Counted from the stretch's first letter, positions 25,657 through 35,366 are shown. The stretch is DNA of 64,000 nucleotides from an uncultured Flavobacteriaceae bacterium (GCA_937901915.1 CALGUD010000147.1:62001-126000); one strand, 5' to 3'. Notes: generated from the letters alone by a model not told the origin. Numbers and translations: made by a program.

Positions 25657-26535
25657 TTACTTTTTAAGTTTATTCTTTTTTCGGATTCTGATAAATAAAA
25701 CCACACCGATTACTAGTAAAACCAAAGGCCATATGTAAATAATCCCCAAGAATATACTTTTAATTAAAACCCAACCTGAAGATAATGCTTCTGCAATTTC
25801 TGATCCGAATGTTCTTTTATAAGCATCAGGTTGTTGTTTGTATTCTACTGTTTCATAAAGCACTACATTTATTGTACTGAAGGAAATTCTGTTTACCATA
25901 TATTTTAATCTGCCTTGTGCTACCTCGATTTCTTCCTGGATAATCCTCAATTTTTCCTCGGTTTCAAGAATGTCTTTAACCGTTTTTGCATTGTTTCTTA
26001 ACACCTCCTCGTACCGTGCTTTTACTTCAAGCTTTGTTTTTAGTCTTGTCTCAATATCCATATACTCTTCTGTTACATCTTTTGATGCTATTTCTATATG
26101 ATCTATAAATTCTGCAACAGATGATAATGAATCCAATAACTTATCAAAATTATTCTTTGGCACTTTTATAGTAAAACTATTTTCTTTTTGATAAGAGTTA
26201 TTACTGAATCTCATATTGGATATGTAGCCTTCATCATCATTTACCAATGCCTTAATAGTTTGTGTGGATTCCTGTACATTCTTTACTTTAAACCTTACAT
26301 TGGCTGTCTTAATGATCTTCAGGTCCCTGATTTCAAAAGTTTGGCCTTCATTCGAAGTGCCACCAGAGCGAGTTTCCTCAATTGCCTCGTAGTTAGAATC
26401 TACTTCTGCTCCATCAGCGGTTATCGCTATATCTTCTTTAAAATAAGAGTTCTCTGCTTTATTACATGATATGCTAAGTAATAGCACAAAAATAAAGATG
26501 ATAGTTTTTGATAATTTAAATGCTGGTGTGTTCAT
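25657..26535 (-). CDS. DUF4349 domain lipoprotein
   Basis: A 292-residue lipoprotein with the lipobox SISC (Cys24). The DUF4349 domain spans about residues 65-280: beta segments (KIIKTANVRFKVKNV, SFTIKVPKNNFDKLL), a central coiled coil (EEYMDIETRLKTKLEVKARYEEVLRN), and a strand pair (VNRISFSTINVVLYE). A membrane span near the C-terminus (LVLLVIGVVLFIRIRKK) with a basic tail follows. The family has no established function; envelope stress or anti-sigma-like roles have been guessed. It is a single transcript, with its own terminator downstream, divergent from the 26659 gene. Confidence 0.88.
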   Translation of the reverse strand: MNTPAFKLSKTIIFIFVLLLSISCNKAENSYFKEDIAITADGAEVDSNYEAIEETRSGGTSNEGQTFEIRDLKIIKTANVRFKVKNVQESTQTIKALVNDDEGYISNMRFSNNSYQKENSFTIKVPKNNFDKLLDSLSSVAEFIDHIEIASKDVTEEYMDIETRLKTKLEVKARYEEVLRNNAKTVKDILETEEKLRIIQEEIEVAQGRLKYMVNRISFSTINVVLYETVEYKQQPDAYKRTFGSEIAEALSSGWVLIKSIFLGIIYIWPLVLLVIGVVLFIRIRKKNKLKK

Positions 26536-26658
26536 AATTTTTTATTTTTTAAATGATGAATCAAATCTCTTCATAAATCTTTTCTTTATCTTGTAAATGG
26601 TTTGTAACACACTTGTAAATTATTTTACAAATTTAAAATCCCAGACAAATCATTGTAA

Positions 26659-27564
26659 TTGAGCGATTTAGATACAAAATATTTTTCACTTTTAAAACAG
26701 CACATTACCCGGGTTTTCCTGGAAAATAATGCCGCAGATGCCAGTATTGAAAACTGGAAAGGGGAAACTATTACCGCATTTCAGGAAGATGTGCTTCTAA
26801 AAACAAAAGCGGGTGTTAGTGAAAAATGGTTTTATACCTATTTAAAAAATCATCCTGACAAACTTCCTAGAATTGATATGCTAAACATATTGAGCAAATA
26901 TGCCGGATACAAAAACTGGGATGACTTTAGAATGCAGAACCCATTTAATACTGATGATCAACCTCTCCCTAAAAAGAAAAAAAAACCATTTTACCCTTTA
27001 GGGATCCTCATAATGGCAATAGCTATAGTCGCATATTTTGCCATGCCATCCCCAAATTATTACGAATTTTGTTTTTTTGATGAGGATAAAAATTTACCCA
27101 TTACCTCTATCCCTCTAAATATTAAATTATTGCATGAAAATGAATCTCCTGTATATCTAAAAACTGACAGCACAGGATGCTTTAAGTACAAAAGCAAAGA
27201 AAAGCATATAAAATTCATTGTATCTTCACCCTATCATCAGGCAGACACTATTTTACGAAGCATTGAAAATAATAAAAATAAGATGGTAAAATTAAAAACT
27301 GATGATTATGCCCTAATGCTTCACTACTATTCTAACGGAAAAAAAACCGACTGGCAAAAAAGAAGAAAACAACTATATGATATTTTTGACGAAAAGGCCA
27401 TTATATATAGAGTGTTTGATAATAACATAGGTGTGGAAGTTTATAACACAGAGGATTTTATAAATCAGCTTACCATACCCACAAACACCTTAAAAAATAT
27501 TGAAATTTTAGATAAAGTATATAGAAATAATAAAATAGTAAAACTAAAATTTATCGTGAAATGA
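26659..27564 (+). CDS. membrane protein with cytoplasmic helical N-terminus, unknown
   Basis: A 301-residue protein. The start codon is TTG; the codon before it is a stop and the next Met is 73 residues in. The N-terminal 95 residues are helical and soluble (DLDTKYFSLLKQHITRVFLENN, WFYTYLKNHPDKLPRIDMLNILSKYAGYKNWDDF), resembling a module frequent in Bacteroidota sensory or regulatory proteins. A basic linker and a membrane span at about 114-132 (YPLGILIMAIAIVAYFAMP) follow, then a beta-rich extracytoplasmic domain. It overlaps the next gene by four bases (ATGA), so both act together. The family is not recognised. Confidence 0.7.
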   Translation: MSDLDTKYFSLLKQHITRVFLENNAADASIENWKGETITAFQEDVLLKTKAGVSEKWFYTYLKNHPDKLPRIDMLNILSKYAGYKNWDDFRMQNPFNTDDQPLPKKKKKPFYPLGILIMAIAIVAYFAMPSPNYYEFCFFDEDKNLPITSIPLNIKLLHENESPVYLKTDSTGCFKYKSKEKHIKFIVSSPYHQADTILRSIENNKNKMVKLKTDDYALMLHYYSNGKKTDWQKRRKQLYDIFDEKAIIYRVFDNNIGVEVYNTEDFINQLTIPTNTLKNIEILDKVYRNNKIVKLKFIVK

Positions 27565-28046
27565 GACTTAATAAAATATACATACTCATTTTTCTAATTT
27601 TCTTCTCCTGTAGCAGGGTTAGAGAGCAGGAGAATGCCGTGTATGCTGTCGAGGATGAAATGATCATTGAGGAAAATTTTACGAAATTCGATATTAATAA
27701 TACCCAGCAATTAACACCTTTACTTAAACAAAAACTACAGGAATACTATGATTTATTGATTTTAAAAAATAAGAGCCCTGATTTTTCCGAACAAATTGAC
27801 AAACAACTAAATAAAATATTAAAAGAAATTCCTGATAATGAGAAACTCAATGACTCAACCAAAATAAATAATATCACTTTTTTGTCAGACCCTGAAAATA
27901 TTTCAGACTCTGTTCAAAAAATAAAATTTTCGTATGAAGCAGGCTCAATCATAGATTCACTGTCGGCCATTATAAAAACTATCCCTGTTACTATAGAAGA
28001 CCAGGTGATCTGGAGTACCAATATTAGTTTTGAGCCTGTAGAATAA
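27561..28046 (+). CDS. hypothetical lipoprotein
   Basis: A 161-residue lipoprotein with signal MRLNKIYILIFLIFFSC (Cys17). The mature region is hydrophilic and mainly helical; no recognised domain. Its ATG overlaps the stop of the preceding membrane protein gene (ATGA), indicating translational coupling, so the pair may form a membrane/periplasm complex; this is inference. It converges on the HAD phosphatase gene with only eight bases between them. Confidence 0.65.
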   Translation: MRLNKIYILIFLIFFSCSRVREQENAVYAVEDEMIIEENFTKFDINNTQQLTPLLKQKLQEYYDLLILKNKSPDFSEQIDKQLNKILKEIPDNEKLNDSTKINNITFLSDPENISDSVQKIKFSYEAGSIIDSLSAIIKTIPVTIEDQVIWSTNISFEPVE

Positions 28047-28054
28047 TACCAATA

Positions 28055-28705
28055 CTAGGATGCAGTTTTAGTAAGCAACTGCTTTAAATGATCCATATGT
28101 GTAAAAACACCTGTAGCCTCTTTTTCAAAAAACGAATAGGAATATTCATCTGCATATCCATACACATCAAATCCGCCTCTTTTTGCTGCTTCTAAACCTA
28201 TTGGCGTGTCTTCAATCACAAGACATTCCTTAGGAGAAAACCCCATTGTCTTCGCAGCATGTAAAAAAACATCCGGTTCGGGTTTCCATTTACCTACATC
28301 ATAACAGCTAAAAATATTTGATTCAAAATATTCTATCAAAGCGGTTATTCTAAGATTGTGCCTGATTTTTGTTTGCGGACCACTGGAAGCCACACAAAAA
28401 GGAATTTCTAAACTATTCAATACACCTTCTACACCCTCTACAGGCTTTAAATGATTAGTAAAAGCTTCAAATGATCGTCGCCTGTACTCTGATTCAAAAT
28501 CATGTGGTAACTTTTTTCCTATGAGTTTCTCTATATGATCATGCACACTTTGATATGATCCACCCTTAAAGTGCCTGTATGCATAATTCAAATCAATAGT
28601 GGCTCCCTGTTCATTTGCCATTTCTACCAGGACTCCATTTCCCAAAGGCTCACTATCCACCAGCACTCCATCACAATCAAAAATAATACACTTGTAATCC
28701 TTCAT
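28055..28705 (-). CDS. HAD-superfamily phosphatase, beta-phosphoglucomutase-like
   Basis: A 216-residue HAD hydrolase. Motif I is FDCDGVLVDSEP (residues about 9-20), with the two catalytic Asp residues; a four-helix cap follows (about 20-90); motif II is in CVASSGP, motif III is the Lys in VGKWKPEPDVF, and motif IV is in LVIEDTPIGLEAA. The pattern is that of the sugar-phosphate phosphatase/beta-phosphoglucomutase subgroup; the exact substrate cannot be read from sequence. It is the last gene of a three-gene run on the minus strand with the SDR and M28 peptidase genes. Confidence 0.88.
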   Translation of the reverse strand: MKDYKCIIFDCDGVLVDSEPLGNGVLVEMANEQGATIDLNYAYRHFKGGSYQSVHDHIEKLIGKKLPHDFESEYRRRSFEAFTNHLKPVEGVEGVLNSLEIPFCVASSGPQTKIRHNLRITALIEYFESNIFSCYDVGKWKPEPDVFLHAAKTMGFSPKECLVIEDTPIGLEAAKRGGFDVYGYADEYSYSFFEKEATGVFTHMDHLKQLLTKTAS

Positions 28706-28708
28706 GAA

Positions 28709-29398
28709 TTATGGTGTTGACGAAGATACTTGTAAAAGTTTACCGTTATAAAATTTATGCCCTTTTAAAGAGAATTCATAAATATATTGGGCCATTTCTA
28801 TAGCTGAAACAGGTGCTTTATACCCTGGAAAAGCTTCATTAAGCATTTCGGTTTGTACAGCTCCCAATGCCAGGACATTTAATGATGGTCCGGTTTCTTT
28901 ATATTCTTCCGCTAAGATTTCAGTAAGTGTGATTATGGCACCTTTTGCAGAACTGTATGCTGACAAGCCGGGGAACTTTACACTTCCCTGTACTCCTCCC
29001 ATACTGCTTATGTTCACTATATGTCCATCTTCCGGCATATAGGGAATAGTGGCTTTTATAACCCCAACAACTCCAAACACATTTACTTTATAAACCTCTT
29101 CAAATTCATCTGAGGTAATATCTGTAAAAGGTTTATTTACAAGTTTTCCGGCATTGTTAATGAGTATATCAACTGATTTCCATTCTTTTTCTAAAAAAGT
29201 TGCAAGTTTAAGGATATCATTTTGATCACATAAATCAAAAGTAAAACAGGTGACATTTTTATGTTTTAAAGCTTCAACGGGATGTTGATTACGTGATAAG
29301 GACAATACTTTATGTCCTGCATCTGCAAACAGTTTTACCAATTCAAAACCAATACCTCTGCTTGTTCCTGTAATTATAATGTGTTTTTGTTTACTCAT
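28709..29398 (-). CDS. short-chain dehydrogenase/reductase
   Basis: A 229-residue classical SDR. The nucleotide-binding motif is TGTSRGIG (residues about 10-17), with LINNAGK (about 83-89), catalytic Ser in NISSMGG and Tyr-x3-Lys in YSSAKGA. The substrate is unknown. The gene lies three bases before the HAD phosphatase gene and its start overlaps the end of the M28 peptidase gene by eight bases, so the three are likely one operon. Confidence 0.9.
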   Translation of the reverse strand: MSKQKHIIITGTSRGIGFELVKLFADAGHKVLSLSRNQHPVEALKHKNVTCFTFDLCDQNDILKLATFLEKEWKSVDILINNAGKLVNKPFTDITSDEFEEVYKVNVFGVVGVIKATIPYMPEDGHIVNISSMGGVQGSVKFPGLSAYSSAKGAIITLTEILAEEYKETGPSLNVLALGAVQTEMLNEAFPGYKAPVSAIEMAQYIYEFSLKGHKFYNGKLLQVSSSTP

Positions 29399-30368
29399 TC
29401 ATTTTAATTTCGCGGGTAGCCGAATTCGTTATTTTTTCAAGTACGGGTTTCATTTCATTAATTATAGAAATCATATGATCAAAATCCATTCTTGAAACTT
29501 CATCATCTACATGGTGATAATATTCATAATTAGTGAAATCGAATGTAGATATGGTTTGGGCAGGAATACCAAATTCCTGATAAAACGGATAATTGTCTGA
29601 GCGTTTAAATAAATTGTACTCCTTTGCCTGCAGTAAAAAACCAATCAGGTTTTTATTTGCATACTCATTCATCTTTGCCGCCATATTGGATTCTTCATGT
29701 CCGGTAAGGTAAACCGTATATTCTCTCGTCATAGGCACCCCAATCATTTCAAAATTTACCATGGTATAAAGGTCTAAATTTGATTCCTTTAATTTTTTTG
29801 CCAGATGAGCTGAGCCTAATAATCCACTTTCTTCAGCAGAAAATAACACAAACAACAAACTTCTTTTATTACTTTTAGAATATGCAAAATATTTAGCCAG
29901 CTCTATGACTGCTGTTGTGCCGGTTGCATTATCATTTGCACCATTTGCAATGGCATCTCCATTTACTACTTCTGCCCCCGCTATATGGTCATAATGAGCA
30001 CCTACAACAACAAACTCATTTTTTAATTCAATATCATTACCTTCAATATAACCTACGATATTATATGTAGTAGGTGTGAAATTAGAAAGAGTGTCTTTAT
30101 ATGTAGAAAAATAAGGTTTTATATTGTTCTTCTTAAAAATATCTTCAATATAAGTTGCTGCAAGTTCAATTCCTTCTGTTCCTGCTTCCCGTCCTGCTAA
30201 TTCATCTGAAGCTAAATAATTCATAATACTTTCAACTTCCATGACAGGCGGGTCAACGGCTATACCATTTCCTTTTGCATCTTTTAAAACACTCTCAGGC
30301 CTTAAAGAATTTGTTGTGGATTTACAGCTTAATGCTATAACTAAAAATGAGAAAATCAGATGTTTCAT
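29391..30368 (-). CDS. M28-family zinc aminopeptidase, lipoprotein
   Basis: A 325-residue peptidase with lipobox ALSC (Cys15), so it is probably anchored on the outer or inner membrane facing the periplasm or outside. The M28 zinc-ligand signatures are visible: GAHYDHI (His ligand), GANDNATGT (bridging Asp), FSAEESGLLGS (catalytic Glu pair), then FEMIGV and later HHVDDEVSRM (His ligand). These enzymes remove N-terminal residues from peptides using two zinc ions. It is first in the run with the SDR and HAD genes, separated by 146 bases and a terminator from the pdhC gene upstream on the same strand. Confidence 0.92.
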   Translation of the reverse strand: MKHLIFSFLVIALSCKSTTNSLRPESVLKDAKGNGIAVDPPVMEVESIMNYLASDELAGREAGTEGIELAATYIEDIFKKNNIKPYFSTYKDTLSNFTPTTYNIVGYIEGNDIELKNEFVVVGAHYDHIAGAEVVNGDAIANGANDNATGTTAVIELAKYFAYSKSNKRSLLFVLFSAEESGLLGSAHLAKKLKESNLDLYTMVNFEMIGVPMTREYTVYLTGHEESNMAAKMNEYANKNLIGFLLQAKEYNLFKRSDNYPFYQEFGIPAQTISTFDFTNYEYYHHVDDEVSRMDFDHMISIINEMKPVLEKITNSATREIKMNE

Positions 30369-30457
30369 TTATTTGAATTTTATTATGCTTTAATATAAAA
30401 TCTGAAGTTTTGGGATAATTATTCAAGTTAAGGTGTAATAATTTTAATTAAAGATAT

Positions 30458-30491
30458 AAAAAAATCCCGCCATCATGAGCAGGCGGGATTT
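30458..30491 (-). terminator. rho-independent terminator of the pyruvate dehydrogenase genes
   Basis: On the minus strand a perfect 10-bp stem (AAATCCCGCC / GGCGGGATTT at 30491-30482 and 30471-30462) with a run of T (30464-30458). It ends the pdhA-pdhC transcript just after the stop at 30514. Confidence 0.9.
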
Positions 30492-30513
30492 AGAATTATT
30501 TTTATTTATATAC

Positions 30514-32208
30514 TTATGCCAGCATTGTTACCGGATTTTCCAGGTAAGCCTGTAAAGTTTGCAAGAATTGGGCACCTGTAGCACCATCAACAGTCCTGTG
30601 GTCACAGGCCAGTGTAATTCTCATGGTATTACCTACCACTATTTGTCCGTTTTTAACAACAGGTTTTTCTACGATAGTACCAACAGATAAAATTGCTGAA
30701 TTAGGCTGGTTTATAATAGAAGTGAACTCCTGTATACCAAACATACCCAGGTTAGATACTGTAAATGTGCTTCCTTCCATTTCGGCAGGTGTAAGCTTTT
30801 TATTCCTTGCTTTTCCTGCAAGCTCCCTAACCTGTGAACCTATTTGAGTAAGAGTCATCTGATCCGTAAATTTTAATACAGGTACTACTAACCCTTCATC
30901 AACAGCAACAGCGACACCAATGTGTACATGATGGTTATATTGGGTAGTATCTCCTTTCCATGAGGTATTTACCTGTGGATGTTTTTTTAATGCTACAGCA
31001 CAAGCTTTTACCACCATATCATTAAAAGATACTTTTATATCCGGCAAGGCATTGATTTGTTCTCTTGAAGCGATTGCATTATCCATATCTACTTCAATGG
31101 TGAGATAGTAATGAGGTGCCGTAAATTTAGATTCACCTAAACGTTTGGCTATGGTTTTACGCATTTGCGAATTCTTAACCTGCTCAACACGTTCCTCACC
31201 GGCAGGTACAAAAGGCATAGCTGTGCTTTTGGGAGCCTCGGCTTCTTGAGCTTTTGGCACTGCAGCTTTTTCGGCTGGTTGGGATGATGGCACAAAGCTT
31301 TCAATATCTTTTTTAACTATCCTGCCATTTTCTCCGGACCCTTTTACCTGTGAAAGTTTAATTCCTTTATCTTTTGCTATCTTTTTAGCAAGCGGTGAAG
31401 CAAAAATCCGGTCTCCTGATGATGATTCTGATTGCTCTTCACCCACAACTTCTTCATCGGATTTTTCTGCTTTTGGTGACTCTTCTTTTTTAGTGTCAGG
31501 TTTAGAAGCTCCACTTCCTGACGCAGCAGCTTTCAGAACAGCATCTACATCAGTGTCTTTAGGCCCTATGACCGCTAAAAGTGAATCTACGGGCGCACTT
31601 TCCCCTTCCTGAATACCAATATGCAATAAAACTCCGGAATAGAAAGATTCGAATTCCATCGTAGCCTTATCAGTTTCTATTTCGGCCAGTATATCACCTT
31701 CAGAGACTTCATCTCCTTCTTTTTTAAGCCAGGCAGCAACAGTCCCTTCTGTCATCGTATCACTTAAGCGTGGCATTTTTACTACCTCTACCCCTTCAGG
31801 GATATCAGCGGATCCTGATGTTTCAGTTTGTGCAGTTTCTTCAGAAGCATCTTCTTTCTCTTCGGCTTCAGCTTTCTCTTCAGTTTGTGCATTTTCTTCC
31901 TGCTTTGTTTCAGTCTCCTCGTCTGTTGAAGTATTTCCTGAACCATTTACCAATCCGGAAATATCTTCTCCTTCATCTCCTATAATTGCCAGGAGCGTAT
32001 CAACAGGTGCAGTCTCACCTTCCTGAATACCAATATGGAGTAATGTTCCTTCGTTAAAGGATTCGAACTCCATAGTTGCTTTATCAGTTTCAATTTCGGC
32101 TAAAATATCACCTTCTGAAACCTTATCTCCTACTTTTTTTAACCACTTAGCGACTGTACCTTCTTCCATGGTGTCGCTTAATCGCGGCATATTTACAATT
32201 TCTGCCAT
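30514..32208 (-). CDS. pdhC: pyruvate dehydrogenase E2, dihydrolipoamide acetyltransferase
   Basis: E2 of the pyruvate dehydrogenase complex; it carries the acetyl group on lipoyl-lysine to CoA. The 564 residues contain two lipoyl domains with modified Lys43 and Lys181, both in ETDKATM, joined by Glu/Thr-rich linkers; a peripheral-subunit binding domain (FASPLAKKIAKDKGIKLS, about 270-305); and the catalytic acyltransferase domain (about 350-564) with His537 and Asp541 in HRTVDG. The two lipoyl domains are nearly identical, a duplication. It follows pdhA by six bases. E1-beta and E3 are not in this window. Confidence 0.97.
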   Translation of the reverse strand: MAEIVNMPRLSDTMEEGTVAKWLKKVGDKVSEGDILAEIETDKATMEFESFNEGTLLHIGIQEGETAPVDTLLAIIGDEGEDISGLVNGSGNTSTDEETETKQEENAQTEEKAEAEEKEDASEETAQTETSGSADIPEGVEVVKMPRLSDTMTEGTVAAWLKKEGDEVSEGDILAEIETDKATMEFESFYSGVLLHIGIQEGESAPVDSLLAVIGPKDTDVDAVLKAAASGSGASKPDTKKEESPKAEKSDEEVVGEEQSESSSGDRIFASPLAKKIAKDKGIKLSQVKGSGENGRIVKKDIESFVPSSQPAEKAAVPKAQEAEAPKSTAMPFVPAGEERVEQVKNSQMRKTIAKRLGESKFTAPHYYLTIEVDMDNAIASREQINALPDIKVSFNDMVVKACAVALKKHPQVNTSWKGDTTQYNHHVHIGVAVAVDEGLVVPVLKFTDQMTLTQIGSQVRELAGKARNKKLTPAEMEGSTFTVSNLGMFGIQEFTSIINQPNSAILSVGTIVEKPVVKNGQIVVGNTMRITLACDHRTVDGATGAQFLQTLQAYLENPVTMLA

Positions 32209-32214
32209 TATTCT

Positions 32215-33216
32215 TTAAAGTTTATGGGGTAAAAACGGATAATCCTTTTGATCATATACTGTATCGTACATTACATTTTTCTCAGGATAAGGTGATTCTT
32301 CTGCAAACTTTTCACATTCTTTCACTCTATCTTTTATATTCTTATCAATTTCTGCTAACTGATCTTCAGTAGCGTATTGTTCTTTAAGAATTATTTCTTT
32401 CACCTGAGTGATAGGGTCTATTTTTTTATACTCTTCTACCTCTTCTTTGGTTCTGTAATGCTGGGCATCAGACATTGAGTGTCCCCGATAGCGGTATGTT
32501 TTCATTTCTAAAAAAGTTGGGCCATCTCCTCTTCTGGCTCTTTGCACTGCTTCATCAATTGCCTCGGCTACGGTTACAGGGTTCATACCATCTACAGGTC
32601 CACAAGGCATATTATAACCTAAGCCTAATTTCCATATATCAGTATGATTAGCTGTACGGGCTACAGATGTTCCCATGGCATACCCATTATTTTCACAAAT
32701 AAATACAACCGGTAAATTCCACAACATGGCCAGGTTTAATGTTTCATGAAAAGATCCTTGCCTAACAGCGCCATCTCCCATATAGCATAATGTTACCGCA
32801 TCCCTTTTAAAATATTTATCCGCAAAAGCCAATCCGGCACCTAAAGGGATTTGCCCCCCTACAATACCATGCCCTCCGTAAAAACCTTGTTCAGGAGCAA
32901 AAATATGCATAGACCCCCCCAGACCCTGAGAGGTACCTGTTGCCTTACCATAAAGTTCGGCCATTACTTTTTTTGGATCAACCCCCATTCCAATTGGTTG
33001 TACGTGGTTTCGGTAAGCAGTGATCATTTTATCCTTTTTGGAAAGATCTATTGCATGTAGGGCTCCGGCCAAAACAGCCTCCTGTCCATTATAAAGGTGT
33101 AAAAACCCTCTTACTTTTTGTTGAATATATACCGCTGCAAGTTTGTCTTCAAACTTTCTCCAAAACAACATATCTTCATACCATTTCAGGTATACTTCTT
33201 TCGTAACTTCTTTCAT
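32215..33216 (-). CDS. pdhA: pyruvate dehydrogenase E1 component subunit alpha
   Basis: The alpha subunit of the thiamine-diphosphate-dependent E1, which decarboxylates pyruvate and acetylates lipoyl-E2. The TPP motif runs from GDGAVRQGSFHE to ICENNGYA (about residues 175-215). The Ser-containing phosphorylation-loop-like region YRYRGHSMSDAQHYRT is present, as usual for alpha subunits. The 333-residue length fits the two-subunit E1 form. The gene precedes pdhC with only six bases between them; the beta subunit must be encoded elsewhere. Confidence 0.97.
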   Translation of the reverse strand: MKEVTKEVYLKWYEDMLFWRKFEDKLAAVYIQQKVRGFLHLYNGQEAVLAGALHAIDLSKKDKMITAYRNHVQPIGMGVDPKKVMAELYGKATGTSQGLGGSMHIFAPEQGFYGGHGIVGGQIPLGAGLAFADKYFKRDAVTLCYMGDGAVRQGSFHETLNLAMLWNLPVVFICENNGYAMGTSVARTANHTDIWKLGLGYNMPCGPVDGMNPVTVAEAIDEAVQRARRGDGPTFLEMKTYRYRGHSMSDAQHYRTKEEVEEYKKIDPITQVKEIILKEQYATEDQLAEIDKNIKDRVKECEKFAEESPYPEKNVMYDTVYDQKDYPFLPHKL

Positions 33217-33319
33217 AAGTTATATTAGTTGCGTTTTTTAAATGCGAACTACAAAAGTAGCACTTTCGTAAAAAGTGGGAAAACGAAAAAACTGTTTTGT
33301 AATTTTTTTTTGTGATATA

Positions 33320-33805
33320 TTACAATAATTGACTTTTATCAAACATCAAAGGTAGTAAATCATTTAAAGAATCTGATTTTATAATTTTACCGGTTTTACC
33401 CATAAAATAGATATTTATAGGGCTTTTTTGTTTAATTTCATATTCGGCTATACTTTGACGACAGGCTCCACACGGAGGTATTGGTAGATTGGTATCTTTA
33501 GTGTCTGATGATGCAGAAATAGCAATCGTTTTTATTATTGATTCAGGAAATCGGGACCCGGCCTGGTAAACAGCAACGCGTTCAGCACATAACCCGGATG
33601 GATAAGATGCATTTTCCTGATTGTTGCCAATTACAATTTCTCCGTTATCTAATATTAAAGCTGCCCCCACCCGGAATTTAGAATAGGGCGCGTATGCATT
33701 TTTCCTTGCCTCAACTGCAACAAGCATTAAATCTCTATCCTTAACAGGTAACTCGTCAATATTTTCAAAAACAGTTAAAGTAGATTTTATCTCAATTTTA
33801 TTCAT
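33320..33805 (-). CDS. cdd: cytidine deaminase
   Basis: Cdd deaminates cytidine and deoxycytidine to the uridines in pyrimidine salvage. The 161 residues contain the zinc site: Cys73-Ala-Glu75 (LCAERV, catalytic Glu75) and Cys112/Cys115 in PPCGACRQ, the pattern of the small homotetrameric form. It begins three bases after the porV stop on the same strand. Cdd beside porV is an arrangement I remember from flavobacterial genomes, so the linkage is probably conserved rather than functional. Confidence 0.95.
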   Translation of the reverse strand: MNKIEIKSTLTVFENIDELPVKDRDLMLVAVEARKNAYAPYSKFRVGAALILDNGEIVIGNNQENASYPSGLCAERVAVYQAGSRFPESIIKTIAISASSDTKDTNLPIPPCGACRQSIAEYEIKQKSPINIYFMGKTGKIIKSDSLNDLLPLMFDKSQLL

Positions 33806-33808
33806 TCA

Positions 33809-34951
33809 TTAAAAATTCGAGTACTCCTCGCCAAAGTTAAAAGTTAATGAGAAGCGAAGTGTATTTTCTAAAGGATTCCTGACTTTAGAGGCAGAAAATA
33901 AATATGAAAGGTCTATAGTGGCAGATTTAAATTTAAATCCGGCACCCAATGTAAAAAATTTACGCGCACCTTTCTCTTCGCTCTCGTTAAAGTAACCTGT
34001 ACGTAATGCAAAAGCATCCTGGTACCAATACTCAAGGCCTAAAGCCCATGTAAATTCTTTTAACTCTTCAGAAAAACCATCAGGGGCATCACCAAAAGAT
34101 TCAAATATTCCACTAAAAAATCCTATATCATTGTATCCTCTTGCATCTTCGGAGTCTATATCCCCGTCACCGTCAAAATCGCGTGGTGTAGGCACCAAAA
34201 GTTTATTTATTTCGGTTACAACTGCTAATTTGTTATCTGTATCAAAAATAAAATCAAAACCTCCTCCTAACTTAAGGTTCGTGGGTAGAAAACTTTCCGG
34301 GCCGCCTTCTTCATACTTGATCTTGGGGCCGATATTGGAAATATTGAACCCACCTCTCCAGCGTCCGTTAAAACGGTTATAATCCAACTCTTCAGATTGA
34401 TAAAACCCTGATATATCCACAGCAAAAGAGCTGGCCGGGTTTGCATCAATACCCTCATCAGGAATTTTAAGGTCCGATCTTAAAAATCGACCTGTAACTG
34501 CCATTGAAAAGGTTTCGTTTAATTTTAATGCATAGGTAGCATCAATAGTCATTTCATTAGGCCTTTCAACAATACCTATATCATCTGCTGTATCTCTTAG
34601 TTCAATATCTCCCAAACTGAAGTATTTAATACTTGCCGCCCATGCACTTCTCTCGTTAAGCCTGTTATAGACTGTTAGGTTTAACAGCGCTATATCGTTT
34701 ACAAGTTCACTTAAATAAGGTGTGTAACTTACACCCACACCAAATTGTTGGTCTGCGAATGTATATTTTGCCGGGTTCCATTGCTGAGAAAAAGCATCAG
34801 TTGATGTCGCGACACCCAATTCACCCATACCGCCTGCGCGGGCGTCGGATGTTACTAATAAAAAAGGAACTGCTGTTGTGATAACCCTGTCCTGAGAGAT
34901 GGCACTGTTATAAATAAAAAGTAAACCAAAGAGTACAAATATTCTTTTCAT
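33809..34951 (-). CDS. porV: type IX secretion outer-membrane shuttle protein PorV
   Basis: PorV is an outer-membrane barrel that takes T9SS cargo from the SprA channel and hands it to the attachment complex. The signal peptide ends in NSAISQ; the mature start RVITTAVPFLLVTSDARAGGMGELGVATSTDA is the PorV hallmark, followed by QQWNPAKYTF. The rest shows alternating beta strands; the C-terminus ends in LRFSLTFNFGEEYSNF, as expected for a barrel of about 380 residues. The insertion with DFDGDGDIDSEDARGYND at about 265-285 looks like a calcium-binding loop. It is divergent from gldJ. Confidence 0.95.
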   Translation of the reverse strand: MKRIFVLFGLLFIYNSAISQDRVITTAVPFLLVTSDARAGGMGELGVATSTDAFSQQWNPAKYTFADQQFGVGVSYTPYLSELVNDIALLNLTVYNRLNERSAWAASIKYFSLGDIELRDTADDIGIVERPNEMTIDATYALKLNETFSMAVTGRFLRSDLKIPDEGIDANPASSFAVDISGFYQSEELDYNRFNGRWRGGFNISNIGPKIKYEEGGPESFLPTNLKLGGGFDFIFDTDNKLAVVTEINKLLVPTPRDFDGDGDIDSEDARGYNDIGFFSGIFESFGDAPDGFSEELKEFTWALGLEYWYQDAFALRTGYFNESEEKGARKFFTLGAGFKFKSATIDLSYLFSASKVRNPLENTLRFSLTFNFGEEYSNF

Positions 34952-35366
34952 GGATTAAAATAAATTTTTACAAATATGGGTTTAAAAATAAAATATAACA
35001 AAGATTATATTTTTTTTGGCTCATCATATATTAACGAATAATTAACGTTTATCTTGTATATAAAAATTACTACATGTAAAAATTATATTCAGGGAAAATA
35101 ATTAAAAAAAATCAATTTAATGAATTTTAAACACATTACAGCTAAACAACAGACAAATCACTATAACCACTTACCCTACTTTTTTTACTTTCTTTATACT
35201 AAAAAAATAATAAAAACAACTTGTTTTCGTTGTAAAGAAACACGAAGTAAGAAAAGTTAAATATATTATATGACTGTTATCTCGTGTAATTTTACAAAAA
35301 AAGTATTGTGTTTTTATGCTTAATTATTATATTGCGGACTATTTTGTACCATAACAAATCTTACAT
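34952..35366. other. intergenic region between divergent porV and gldJ
   Basis: 415 bases with very low GC and no plausible gene. On the minus strand AATCTTTG (35006-34999, one mismatch to TAnnTTTG) with TATG 18 bases upstream is a weak porV promoter candidate. No clear gldJ promoter was found; TATTTTGT near 35339 is one base off. The region is long for a divergent promoter and may hold operators I could not identify. Confidence 0.35.

Noticed and set aside
31540..32208. Duplicated stretch in the pdhC gene as a repeat element
   Set aside because: It is the two lipoyl domains of E2, a normal protein-domain duplication.
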